Positions 9,927-19,533 are shown, numbered from the stretch's first letter. The stretch: 64,000 nt of DNA from an uncultured Pelagibacteraceae bacterium (GCA_902570525.1 CACFYN010000001.1:1-64000); one strand, 5' to 3'. Translations and numbers: made by a program. The notes: generated by a model not told the origin, from the letters alone.

Positions 9927-10858
9927 ATTGGATAAAAAAAACTCTTCGAATTGGTGAAAAAATAAAAAGACTTATCAATAAGCACAGACCTACCAAAGAA
10001 GAGATGGAAAAAAGTGATTGGACATCATGTTGTAAAGGTCCAATATTAAAAAAGGATTTAGAAGATAATTTATGGTGTTGTAATTTATGTGGTAAACATC
10101 ATCGTATAAGCTCACGCCAGAGGTTTGATGTTTTCTTTGGAAAAAATAATTATGAAATTATTCAGACACCAATTCCAATCGATGACCCAATTTCCTGGAA
10201 AGATACAAGACCTTATACAAAAAGATTAAAAGATGCCCGAAAGAAAAATGATCAAGAGTGTGGTGTATTGGTCGCGAAAGGAAAAATAAATAATATTGAA
10301 TTAGTTTGTGCAGCTATGAACTTTAATTTTATTGGCGGTTCTATGGGTACTGCTGAAGGAGAAGCAATTATATCCGGTATACAGCACTCAATTGATAATT
10401 CAGTTCCATTTGTAATTTTTACATCAACTGGTGGTGCCCGGATGATGGAGTCTGGTTTAAGCTTAATGCAAATGACAAGAACAGTATTAGCAGTTAATGA
10501 ACTTAAAAATAAAAAATTGCCTTATATTGTATGTATGTGCTCGCCAACAAGTGGAGGGGTAACTGCTTCTTTTGCAATGCTTGGTGATATTCAAATAGCA
10601 GAACCTGGAGCGGAAATAATTTTTGCTGGGCGTCGTGTAATAGAATCAACCATCAAAGAGGAGTTGCCTGAAAATTTCCAAACTGCAGAACATACGATGA
10701 AATGTGGGTTTGTTGATACTATAATAGCAAGAAAAGATTTACCTGAAAAAATAGGGACACTATTATCAATATTGCTTAACAAAAATTCTGAGGTAAATTC
10801 TACTTCAGAAAATGAAACTTCAGAAAATACTCAGCAACTTTCAAAAGTTGCATCCTAA
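9923..10858 (+). CDS. accD: Acetyl-CoA carboxylase carboxyltransferase subunit beta
   Basis: Zn-ribbon-like N-terminus, TGGARMMESGLSLMQM, CSPTSGGVTASFAMLGD, EPGAEIIFAGRRVIEST. Confidence 0.94.
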   Translation: MNWIKKTLRIGEKIKRLINKHRPTKEEMEKSDWTSCCKGPILKKDLEDNLWCCNLCGKHHRISSRQRFDVFFGKNNYEIIQTPIPIDDPISWKDTRPYTKRLKDARKKNDQECGVLVAKGKINNIELVCAAMNFNFIGGSMGTAEGEAIISGIQHSIDNSVPFVIFTSTGGARMMESGLSLMQMTRTVLAVNELKNKKLPYIVCMCSPTSGGVTASFAMLGDIQIAEPGAEIIFAGRRVIESTIKEELPENFQTAEHTMKCGFVDTIIARKDLPEKIGTLLSILLNKNSEVNSTSENETSENTQQLSKVAS

Positions 10859-12080
10859 AGAGATTGATCTTAGCTTAGATCGTATAAAAAACCTCTGCGA
10901 AAAATTAGGGAATCCTCAGAACAATATAAAATGTATTCAGGTTTGCGGAACTAACGGAAAAGGAAGCACAATTTCTTTTTTACATTCGATACTTAAGGAG
11001 GCTAAAATAAAGTGTAATGTTTACACCTCGCCTCACGTAAGGTCAATTAATGAGAGATTTATTTATAATGATGAAATTATAAGCGACGATGAACTTGCAG
11101 AATTATTGAAGAAAGTGGAGGATATCAATGATGGTCAACCTCTTACATATTTTGAGGCTCTTACAGCAGCTTTTTTTTACGGATGTCGAAAATATAAAAA
11201 TAATATCGTTCTTGCAGAATTTGGTCTTTTTGGAAGGGGAGATGCAGTTAATATCTTAAACAAAAATCTTTGTAATATTGTTACATCAATTAGCGAAGAT
11301 CATTTAGATTGGTTGCCAGAAAATGAAAGAAATATAGAGAGAATTATTTTTGAAAAGACATCGTCTTTACTTGATTCGAATATAATAGTTGCAAAACAAT
11401 CATCTAAAGAAATTACTGAAAGTATTAAAAAAAATACTTCAAAAAATAAAGCGAATAAATATTTTTTTAACGAAGACTATAGTTTTGTTATTAAAGAAAA
11501 CGATTTTTTTTATTACGAGGATAAATATGGAGGTTTAAAAATACCAAAACCAAGCATGAAAGGTCAGTTTCAATTAGAAAATGCATCTACAGCAATTGCC
11601 TCATTACGAGTATTAGAAAATTTAAATATCAAAGATAAACACATAATAAATGGAGTAAAAAAAGCCTACAATCCAGCTAGGCTTGAGGAAATTAAATCTG
11701 GCAAACTCAAAAATTTAGTAAGAGATAATACTCTAATTGTTGATTCATCTCATAATCCTGGCGGATCCAAATCTTTAAATGAGTATCTTCAAACTTTAAA
11801 TTGCAATAAGCACGTTATTATTGGAATGATGGAGAACAAAGATCATGAAAAATTCATAAGCTATTTTAAAGACATTTCATCATTGACTGTGATTGATATA
11901 CCCAATCAAGTAAATGCAATCAGCGGAAAAAAGTTAAAAGAAAAATTTAAAAATTTTTCAAATTTAAGTTTTAGTGAAAACATTGAGCAAGCTTTAAAAG
12001 ATTTACAGATAAACCAAAATGATATCGTTATAATAACTGGATCTATTTATTTAACAGGAGAAGTGCTAAATCTTAATTAA
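10812..12080 (+). CDS. folC: Folylpolyglutamate/dihydrofolate synthase
   Basis: VCGTNGKGSTISFLHSIL, YTSPHVRSINERF, VDSSHNPGGSKSL. Confidence 0.92.
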   Translation: MKLQKILSNFQKLHPKEIDLSLDRIKNLCEKLGNPQNNIKCIQVCGTNGKGSTISFLHSILKEAKIKCNVYTSPHVRSINERFIYNDEIISDDELAELLKKVEDINDGQPLTYFEALTAAFFYGCRKYKNNIVLAEFGLFGRGDAVNILNKNLCNIVTSISEDHLDWLPENERNIERIIFEKTSSLLDSNIIVAKQSSKEITESIKKNTSKNKANKYFFNEDYSFVIKENDFFYYEDKYGGLKIPKPSMKGQFQLENASTAIASLRVLENLNIKDKHIINGVKKAYNPARLEEIKSGKLKNLVRDNTLIVDSSHNPGGSKSLNEYLQTLNCNKHVIIGMMENKDHEKFISYFKDISSLTVIDIPNQVNAISGKKLKEKFKNFSNLSFSENIEQALKDLQINQNDIVIITGSIYLTGEVLNLN

Positions 12081-12394
12081 AGATTTTCTTTTAAAAAATC
12101 TCTCATTTGTTGTTCAGGCAAACCACCAACTTTTCTTGCAACTTCGACACCTTTTTTATAGACGACTACTGTAGGTACTCCACGCACAGCCGCTGCAGAT
12201 GCTGAATTAATTGCCTTCTCATCTATATCTGCATAGTAAAAATTTGCTTTGTCTTTAAACTCATCTGAGAGCTTTTCCATAATCGGTTTTAGAACTTTAC
12301 AAGGCCCACACCAAGAAGCTGAAAATTGAAGAATTGAAACATCTTCGTTTTTTACTTTACTCTCAAAGTCGCTGTCTAAAAAATCTATAAGCAT
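12077..12394 (-). CDS. trxA: Thioredoxin
   Basis: SASWCGPCKVLKPIMEKL, AVRGVPTVVVYKKG. Confidence 0.95.
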   Translation of the reverse strand: MLIDFLDSDFESKVKNEDVSILQFSASWCGPCKVLKPIMEKLSDEFKDKANFYYADIDEKAINSASAAAVRGVPTVVVYKKGVEVARKVGGLPEQQMRDFLKENL

Positions 12395-12428
12395 TTAATT
12401 TTTTTAAATTATTACAGTCGAAAGTCAA

Positions 12429-13868
12429 CTAGGCATTTTCATATTTTTGCTCGACAGTTTTCGCAAATTGATCGTGCTCATCAAGCTGTTTAAGTTTTTC
12501 TTTATCATTTTCATCATCATATTTATCTCTAAGCATATCTATTTCGCTGTAAAGTTGTCCAATTGTAATCCATTTTTCATTTGCTTTGCTTAATATTCTT
12601 TTTGCTATCTTTCTTTTTATTGATTTTCGCAAATCCTCAGGGAGCACTTCTGGTGCTTCTTGATATATCATTTTTTGTGCAAACCAGTGTAATCGCGTAT
12701 CCTCAAACTTTGGAATTAATCTTAATTTATCTTGCCAATTTGCAGCGTGCCACTCAGTAAAGAGAAGTTGATCCTTTTTGGGTGAAAAATTATTATAGAT
12801 ATCCTCTTCTGGATAAATATCTTCTTGGGACTCTGATTGCTTTTTGTCCTCTGCTATCTCTTTTACTGCAATTAAAATATTTTGTGATAATTTTTCATTT
12901 TCTTTAACAAGTTTTATTTTTTTTTCAATTTCCTCAAACGACATTTCATTGTAAGGCTTCTCTTGCTTTGCAAATTTAGGATCGAGCAATATGGGTCCTT
13001 TGTTGCTACGAATGGTTCTTAGAAATTTTGGAACTTTTTTCATCTGAGCCTTCAATTCATTAATCGACATGTTCATTAAAGCTTCAATATCTGACTTAAC
13101 ATCAATTGCTAAAGCCCATTTATAGATAGGATGGATACAATGATTTTTGTGTAACGGAATAATTAAATAGTTATGGACACGTCCATAAAAAAATTCGCTT
13201 AGAGTTAAGAGATCATGACTTTTGACGATTGTTTCAGTTTCTATTTTGCTAGATGTTTTAAAAAAACTATCCCAATTTTCTGGTTGTTTATTTTTAATTA
13301 AACTTAATATGCGTGCAGTGTTTGATGCATCTGTAAACGCTGTATGGCTGGTAGATGTATCAAAACCTTGCATGCGACTTAAGCTTTCGAGCTTAAAAAC
13401 AGGGTTGGACTTATGATTCAGCTCAACTTTAAGAATATTAGGATCTATTCCATATGCTGCACGGGCAATGTTCAAACCGTCATGGCGCCTATTTGGAGAG
13501 CTATTTAATAAATACGGATATCTTAACCCTCTGAAAAATTCCTTTCTAAGCATTTCATCGTCAAAACCTATATTAGACCACCCTAAAAAGATTGTAGAAC
13601 CTTGCCTGCCCCATTTCTGAAATATTTTTTCTATTTGATCTATTAATTCATAATGACTTAAGTTTACTTGAGTCAATTGCTTAATTGATGTGCGATTAAC
13701 TAGCAATGCCATACTCTGAAATAATTCCCCTTCAGGTAATCTTCCTCGTAAATTAAATCTATCTAATTCTTTGAAATTTTCGTCTACCAAAATTCCACCA
13801 GCCTCTAAAATAAAACCAAAAAAAGTGTCTGATGAATTAGTTTCTAAATCCCAAATAGCATAACGCAT
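12429..13868 (-). CDS. sbcB: Exodeoxyribonuclease I
   Basis: DEDD-type exonuclease N-terminus WDLETNSSDTFFGFILEAGGI, RHDGLNIARAAYGIDP, HTAFTDASNTARI. Confidence 0.88.
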   Translation of the reverse strand: MRYAIWDLETNSSDTFFGFILEAGGILVDENFKELDRFNLRGRLPEGELFQSMALLVNRTSIKQLTQVNLSHYELIDQIEKIFQKWGRQGSTIFLGWSNIGFDDEMLRKEFFRGLRYPYLLNSSPNRRHDGLNIARAAYGIDPNILKVELNHKSNPVFKLESLSRMQGFDTSTSHTAFTDASNTARILSLIKNKQPENWDSFFKTSSKIETETIVKSHDLLTLSEFFYGRVHNYLIIPLHKNHCIHPIYKWALAIDVKSDIEALMNMSINELKAQMKKVPKFLRTIRSNKGPILLDPKFAKQEKPYNEMSFEEIEKKIKLVKENEKLSQNILIAVKEIAEDKKQSESQEDIYPEEDIYNNFSPKKDQLLFTEWHAANWQDKLRLIPKFEDTRLHWFAQKMIYQEAPEVLPEDLRKSIKRKIAKRILSKANEKWITIGQLYSEIDMLRDKYDDENDKEKLKQLDEHDQFAKTVEQKYENA

Positions 13869-13874
13869 ATAAAT

Positions 13875-14786
13875 TTAATTAAGCTTATCTGGGTTATCGT
13901 CTTGATTGATTTCATCTAAAGTTTTTTGATCAAGATCTAAATTCAAGATTTTTGAAATGTGTTTTCGTATTTTTTCAACTGAGGTTCTGGACTGTCTAAA
14001 TGATTCAGAAATTTGAGAATGTTTTGTATCTGCATCTGTAATTCTTTTTGTCAATCTTTCAATATCTTCGTCTAAAGCAAAAACTTCTTTTTGAATAATT
14101 CCTGATAGAATATACATCTCTCTATTTTGTATTAATAGTCTGTAGGTTCTTAAAAAGCCAAAGATTGTATCTGGAGATACAATTACAACATTTTTTTCCC
14201 TAGCTTTTTTAATAAAATTATATGGGTGCTTGGAAATATCTCTAAAAACCTCCTCTGCTGCTACAAACATCAGCGATAAGGGGGCTGTTTCACCAATAAT
14301 TATATATTTATCAGCAACCTCTTTTATATGCTGCATTATATCTTCTTTAAAAGCCTTCGCATGAGACTTTCTGATTTCTGGATTTTTTTCTTCATGCATT
14401 TTTTTATAGTTTTCCCAGCTAAATTTAGAGTCTATACAAACAGACTCTTCAGGGCTACCAAAAGTAAGGAAGCAATCAGGTCTCTTACCGTTTGATAAAG
14501 TATGTTGAAATTTATAATGTTTTTTATTTAGTGCATCTCTTACTAAATCTTCCAGATATTCTTCTCCAAATTTTCCCCTATCAGATCTGTTATTAAACAA
14601 ATTTTTAAAATCAACCATATCACCCTGCAAATTTTCCATTGTTTTCTTAGCTTCGACAATAGTTTGAAGTTTAGTATCTATATTAGTTAATACAGTGTCA
14701 TCTCCCTTTGTATTAACTTTTTGATAAATTAAATAGGCTAATACTGCTATTACAACTAAAATTACTATTATTATATATTCAATCAT
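13875..14786 (-). CDS. rmuC: DNA recombination protein RmuC family
   Basis: N-terminal TM, GKFGEEYLEDLVRDAL, PDCFLTFG, CIDSKFSWENY. Confidence 0.85.
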   Translation of the reverse strand: MIEYIIIVILVVIAVLAYLIYQKVNTKGDDTVLTNIDTKLQTIVEAKKTMENLQGDMVDFKNLFNNRSDRGKFGEEYLEDLVRDALNKKHYKFQHTLSNGKRPDCFLTFGSPEESVCIDSKFSWENYKKMHEEKNPEIRKSHAKAFKEDIMQHIKEVADKYIIIGETAPLSLMFVAAEEVFRDISKHPYNFIKKAREKNVVIVSPDTIFGFLRTYRLLIQNREMYILSGIIQKEVFALDEDIERLTKRITDADTKHSQISESFRQSRTSVEKIRKHISKILNLDLDQKTLDEINQDDNPDKLN

Positions 14787-14969
14787 TTATCTGTATCTAC
14801 GATTTATAGTTTAGGGGGAAGTTTAATTTTTGAAACTAAACACCATCTAAACAAGTAGGTGTTGAATCATATATAGTTTTTAAAAAAGAATTGTCAAGTG
14901 GCTTTAGATTGAAAAGTAGTATTTATTAATTTTTTTATTTATATAGAAATTGAATTAATTAGTATCATA

Positions 14970-15119
14970 ATGATGTCGAATTTAAAATTTATAGATCTAT
15001 TTGTAGGCTGTCTAGGATTATCACTAGGTTTGAAGCAAGCAGATTTTCATCCATTTTACGTAAATGAATTAAAAAAAGAAGGCAAGTTTAAAAAATTTAT
15101 AATTATTTTTTTTAAGTAA
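14970..15119 (+). pseudogene. Truncated C5-cytosine DNA methyltransferase (N-terminal motif I fragment, 49 aa)
   Basis: MMSNLKFIDLFVGCLGLSLGLKQADFHPFYVNELKKEGK...*, resembles IDLFAGxGGLSLGLxQAGF; no later C5-MTase motifs (PCQ, ENV) downstream. Confidence 0.7.
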
Positions 15120-15605
15120 ATGTCTTCGAATAAAGAAAATAGATATAATAAAAATAGCTTCTACTTTAGTATCACAGAAGAAATATGGTGTTGGAAGCAG
15201 ACATCCGCTGGAAAAATATTTAAAGCTAAAACTAAGTCTGAACTTTTGAATATTAAAAATAGAAAATTTATAGGCTCAGGTAATTATTCAAGAGAATATA
15301 AATTAAATAAGAACTTAATTAGCACGGAGCAGTTTGGCAAAATAAGCGGTGTAGGATCGAAAGAATATGTAAGCATGCTTTTAAGAAGAGGCACTAAGCC
15401 AACAAACAAATACGAAAACAAATCTGGAGGGCAAGGGGTTCACAGACCTGAAAATAGAAGGAAAAAAGGTCTGCACTTTATTGATTGTTTAAATAAATCA
15501 AATATAAATTTTGACAGAGTTTTAAATCAATTCAATACCTATGTTTGGGTATTTAAAAATGTAACGGTTGAAAAAATTATTCGATTTAAAAATTATTGGA
15601 AGTAA
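15120..15605 (+). CDS. Hypothetical protein, 161 aa, basic
   Basis: ATG immediately follows the stop of the MTase fragment (TAA|ATG); no family recognised. Confidence 0.55.
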   Translation: MSSNKENRYNKNSFYFSITEEIWCWKQTSAGKIFKAKTKSELLNIKNRKFIGSGNYSREYKLNKNLISTEQFGKISGVGSKEYVSMLLRRGTKPTNKYENKSGGQGVHRPENRRKKGLHFIDCLNKSNINFDRVLNQFNTYVWVFKNVTVEKIIRFKNYWK

Positions 15606-15607
15606 AT

Positions 15608-16294
15608 TTAATTAGTATTCAATTCTTGAAATTTTTTTAGTCTCCCTAAAAATAAATTTTGGTACATTTCTAAAACATCATTTTGTATAACAAATTTTTG
15701 AAAGTAATTATCTACTGTACACATTAATATCACTCCCTGTTTTATGTTAGTTTTATAAACGAAATTATGTGCAAGGCTGTATGCTGAAATTTGGAGAAAA
15801 TAATCTTGAATATAACTTTCTTTTTTTGGTTTATTTGCTTGTTTCAGGTCAAGAATTGATTCGACGCCATCATAAATCCCAACAATGTCTGCCTGTCCGC
15901 CAAATTTTTTTGGATAATATAAATTGCATTCAACACCCCATATCTCTGTTAAGCTTCCTTTAATTCCATTAGTTATAATTTGATTAGCCATACATTTGTA
16001 TTGCTCATCACTTTCAAAAAAAAAACTCTCGTTTACTCTTCCTTTCAAGAAGTCCTCAACATATGCGTGAAGAGCGCTTCCTCTAGCTGATGCCTCATTC
16101 TTTATTTTTTTTGCGTTTGTTTCACCAACACGCTGCTCCCACAATTTCAACGAGGCTAATTCTTCTGGACTCCTTGTTGCTGCAAGCACAGAAGTCACAC
16201 TTGGGAGTTTTTCGTTATTAATTACATATTTTCTAACCCCATTTTCAATAGATCTAATTGTGCGAGGATAGCTAAATTTATTATTCCAAATCAT
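15608..16294 (-). CDS. PD-(D/E)XK / RecB-like exonuclease family protein
   Basis: GGQADIVGIYDGVESILDLKQANKPKKESYIQDYFLQISAYSLAHN: D-(x)n-DLK plus QxxxY motif. Confidence 0.7.
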   Translation of the reverse strand: MIWNNKFSYPRTIRSIENGVRKYVINNEKLPSVTSVLAATRSPEELASLKLWEQRVGETNAKKIKNEASARGSALHAYVEDFLKGRVNESFFFESDEQYKCMANQIITNGIKGSLTEIWGVECNLYYPKKFGGQADIVGIYDGVESILDLKQANKPKKESYIQDYFLQISAYSLAHNFVYKTNIKQGVILMCTVDNYFQKFVIQNDVLEMYQNLFLGRLKKFQELNTN

Positions 16295-16329
16295 TTTAAG
16301 TTTGTTTTAATTAATATATTATTAATTTA

Positions 16330-16461
16330 ATGGATATAAGTAATATTTTTTATCTAATAATGTTAATAACTCTAAGTATCAGTCTTTTTGTTTTTATTAG
16401 AAATCTTGATGTGATTAAAATTATTATTAGGTATTTCATTGAAAAATTACTTAGCAAGTAA
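16330..16461 (+). CDS. Possible 43-aa membrane peptide
   Basis: MDISNIFYLIMLITLSISLFVFIRNLDVIKIIIRYFIEKLLSK*; single hydrophobic segment; convergent overlap with hisG; not in the ORF track. Confidence 0.3.
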   Translation: MDISNIFYLIMLITLSISLFVFIRNLDVIKIIIRYFIEKLLSK

Positions 16462-17127
16462 TTTTATAATCTTTTTTACAATGGTGTTATTTTTGTAAGA
16501 TTTTGAAACAAATAAACTCGCTGATGTTTTAAGAACTGATTCTATTGGTTTAAGATTATTTTGTAACAGAGTTTGACCTGTTGAGCTCAAATCTGATATC
16601 AAGTCTGCTTTTCCAATTATATGTGAGTTTTCTGTTGCTCCTAATGATGAAATAAGTTCATATTGTGTGATGCCCTTCTCATTGAACCATTCTCTTGTTA
16701 AGTTTTTAAATTTAGTTGCAACCCTCATTAATCTTCTCTTTTTTTTAAAAAATTCAAATGAAATTTCTTCCAAATCAGCAGAGTTAACGCAATCAATCCA
16801 TTCAGCAGGAACAGCAATTACAAGATCGGATTTTCCCCAATCGTATTCTTTGACTAAAGATATTTTAGATTGAATTCCTGCATCACTTTCACGCCAAAGG
16901 TCTTTGCCACTTATTCCTACTGCACAAACTCCCTTTCCTAATGCTTCTATTATTTCTGTTGCATTCATATACATTACACGAACCATAGGGTATTTTTTTA
17001 TCGAGCCAATCAAAGATCTTTCGCTTGTTTTTGAAATACTTAAACCGCATTTCTTGAAAACTTTTTCTGCCTCATTTTTCAGTCTTCCTTTTGATAAAGT
17101 TGCGATGTTAATTATTTCATTTTTCAT
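16447..17127 (-). CDS. hisG: ATP phosphoribosyltransferase (short form)
   Basis: IATLSKGRL, GISGKDLWRE, DLISDLSSTGQTLLQN; next to hisZ. Confidence 0.92.
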   Translation of the reverse strand: MKNEIINIATLSKGRLKNEAEKVFKKCGLSISKTSERSLIGSIKKYPMVRVMYMNATEIIEALGKGVCAVGISGKDLWRESDAGIQSKISLVKEYDWGKSDLVIAVPAEWIDCVNSADLEEISFEFFKKKRRLMRVATKFKNLTREWFNEKGITQYELISSLGATENSHIIGKADLISDLSSTGQTLLQNNLKPIESVLKTSASLFVSKSYKNNTIVKKIIKLLAK

Positions 17128-18167
17128 AATAAACTTGTATTAATTGCAGCACCAACTGCAGTTGTATCCTTTTTGCTTCCAAGATTTTTTAATAATTTAT
17201 CGTAGCGACCGCCAGAAATTAGAATATTTTTTTTTCCTCTTTTAACTACAGAAATATTAAAAACCATTCCTGTGTAATACTCTACAGAACGATTTATATT
17301 CGGTGAAAATTTAACTTTTAAATTTTTTTTTAAATTAGAATTTATTGGAAAATAATTTTCGTAAATAAACAAATTCAATTTATTTTTTTTGAAAAATTTG
17401 TTAAGTATTCTTGGGGCATGTTCAATAGGACAAGATATTTTCAAAAAATCTTTAATAATTTTTACATTTTTTTTATCTGTTTCTAATCTGGGCTCTTTAT
17501 AATTTTTTAAATCAAAACGATCTAAAATATCCTTGAGCGATCTTCCTGAATAAATAGTATTAGGATTTAGTTTTCTTAACTTGTCTGCAATTTTTTTATC
17601 TTTTTCCACTATTACAGGATTTATATCAGTTCTACTTGAAAGCTTGTTTAGCAATTGATTAAAGTATTTTTCTCTACAAAAATGTCTTTTTATTCTTTCC
17701 TTCCAACGAACCTGTAAAGATAATCTATCTACCAATGCATTGAATATTTCAATATTACTCAAATTAATCTCCGCTTTTTTAAATTTTGATTTTTTGAATA
17801 TTTCTAAAGATGTGTTAACAATTTCATAGTCATCTTTAATTTTATTCTTTGAGGCAAATATTTCAAAACCTGTTTGATTTATAATAGGAGAATTTTCATT
17901 TTTATTTTGTTTTCTATAAGCTTCTCCTGAATAAAACCATTTTGTTTTACTTTTAATATTATTTTGAATAAATTTAACTACACTACTTACTGATAAGTCA
18001 GGAACTAATGACCATTCTTTGAGGTTTTGATCATAAAAAGAGAACAAAAATTGTCTAAAATTTCCACCAGATCTTTTAAGAATGTATTTTGACTCAATAA
18101 TATTATCTAGTTCAATATTCTTAAATCCTCTTGTTATAAGAATTTTAAATAAGTTTTTTGATTTCAT
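17124..18167 (-). CDS. hisZ: ATP phosphoribosyltransferase regulatory subunit
   Basis: Class II aaRS-like paralogue of HisS (YYTGMVFNISVV, ISGGRYDKLLKNLG) between hisS and hisG. Confidence 0.85.
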   Translation of the reverse strand: MKSKNLFKILITRGFKNIELDNIIESKYILKRSGGNFRQFLFSFYDQNLKEWSLVPDLSVSSVVKFIQNNIKSKTKWFYSGEAYRKQNKNENSPIINQTGFEIFASKNKIKDDYEIVNTSLEIFKKSKFKKAEINLSNIEIFNALVDRLSLQVRWKERIKRHFCREKYFNQLLNKLSSRTDINPVIVEKDKKIADKLRKLNPNTIYSGRSLKDILDRFDLKNYKEPRLETDKKNVKIIKDFLKISCPIEHAPRILNKFFKKNKLNLFIYENYFPINSNLKKNLKVKFSPNINRSVEYYTGMVFNISVVKRGKKNILISGGRYDKLLKNLGSKKDTTAVGAAINTSLL

Positions 18168-19533
18168 TTACTAGATTTTCTTTTGGAATGGACACTTGGT
18201 CATTCTCTTTTTTAGACTTTAATTTTTTTACTAAAATCTTATTTTCTTTTATTTCGTTTTCTCCAATTATGATTGCTAAATCTGTATTTTTGCGGTCGGC
18301 ATATTGGAGCTGTTTCTTTAGATTTTTATTTTGATCAAGATAAATTTCTGAATTAATTCCTTTTTCCCTTAATTGATTAATAATTCCATAACAATTTTGA
18401 ATATATTTTTTATCTAAAATACAAACTAGTACTGGTGATTGTGGATTTACCTTTATTTCATCAATTTGGTTAAGCGCATATAATAATCTGTCAATTCCGA
18501 TGCTCATACCGGTGCCTTTGTAATCAGCCCCTTTGAATCTTGAAATTAAACTATTATAACGCCCACCAGATCCACAACTACCACTGTTCACCTCTTTTCC
18601 TTTAGCATTTTTAATTTTAAAATTAAGATTTGTTTCAACCACGAAACTATTATAGTAAGACAATCCGCGAGTAATACATATATTTGTTTGAACTCTTTCT
18701 AAATTATTACCATAAGAAAGAACTTCATATAATTCCTCTAACTCTTTAATACCTGTAATACTTAATTCATTTTTTAAATTAGACTTTAATTCATTTAAAT
18801 TCTTTGAATTTATTGTAGTTTTAATTTGACTAACTTGATCATCAGATAATTTACATCCTGCAATGAATGCTCCCGAGCCATCTGTTCGACCATCTTTTAA
18901 TAATTTTTCTACACCCTCAAAACCCAGTCTATCTAATTTATCAATTGTCTTTAATACTTGATATTGCTTTTCCTCTGGTATTTTGATCTCTCTTAATAAT
19001 CCTTCAAGTATTTTTTTATTTGAAACATTTATTACAAACTGCTCCTTTTTAAGACCACACTCTAAAAATGAGTCTGCAATTAAATTACAAATTTCAGCAT
19101 CTGCCTGAGCTTCATTCACATCACCAATTATATCAGCATCAAATTGTGAAAAAGATCTAAATCGTGCTACATCGGCTTTCTCTTGTCTAAATACATCTCC
19201 ATAAGCATATCTTTTAAAAGGAAAAACTATATTCATGTAATTTTGAGCAATGAATCTAGAAAGTTGAGCACTCAAATCGTAGCGCAATGTAAGTGACTCT
19301 TTTTCATCATTAAAAGTAAAAACATCGCTCATTGGATTATTAGGATCTTCTGCCAGAAACGAGCCAATATTTTCACTTATTTCTAACGCTGGACTCTCTA
19401 AAGGTTGGTAGCCATAATTTTTGAAAATATTTTCAATTTTAGAAACAATTTTCTTTTTTGTTTCAAGTTCGGAACCGTACCTATCTTTAAACCCCTTAGG
19501 TAGATTTGGTATTAATTTTTTTTCTTTATCCAT
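18145..19533 (-). CDS. hisS: Histidyl-tRNA synthetase
   Basis: LIPNLPKGFKDRYG, RYDLSAQLSRFIAQN, FRQEKADVARFRSFSQFDADIIG, CGSGGRYNSL; start moved to ATG at 19533 because the ORF-track extension to 19578 runs into tRNA-His. Confidence 0.92.
   Translation of the reverse strand: MDKEKKLIPNLPKGFKDRYGSELETKKKIVSKIENIFKNYGYQPLESPALEISENIGSFLAEDPNNPMSDVFTFNDEKESLTLRYDLSAQLSRFIAQNYMNIVFPFKRYAYGDVFRQEKADVARFRSFSQFDADIIGDVNEAQADAEICNLIADSFLECGLKKEQFVINVSNKKILEGLLREIKIPEEKQYQVLKTIDKLDRLGFEGVEKLLKDGRTDGSGAFIAGCKLSDDQVSQIKTTINSKNLNELKSNLKNELSITGIKELEELYEVLSYGNNLERVQTNICITRGLSYYNSFVVETNLNFKIKNAKGKEVNSGSCGSGGRYNSLISRFKGADYKGTGMSIGIDRLLYALNQIDEIKVNPQSPVLVCILDKKYIQNCYGIINQLREKGINSEIYLDQNKNLKKQLQYADRKNTDLAIIIGENEIKENKILVKKLKSKKENDQVSIPKENLVNEIKKLI

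Noticed and set aside
14839-14863. Hairpin AACACC...GGTGTT in the rmuC upstream spacer
   Set aside because: Only 6 bp with a 13-nt loop and no U-tract; not distinguishable from chance
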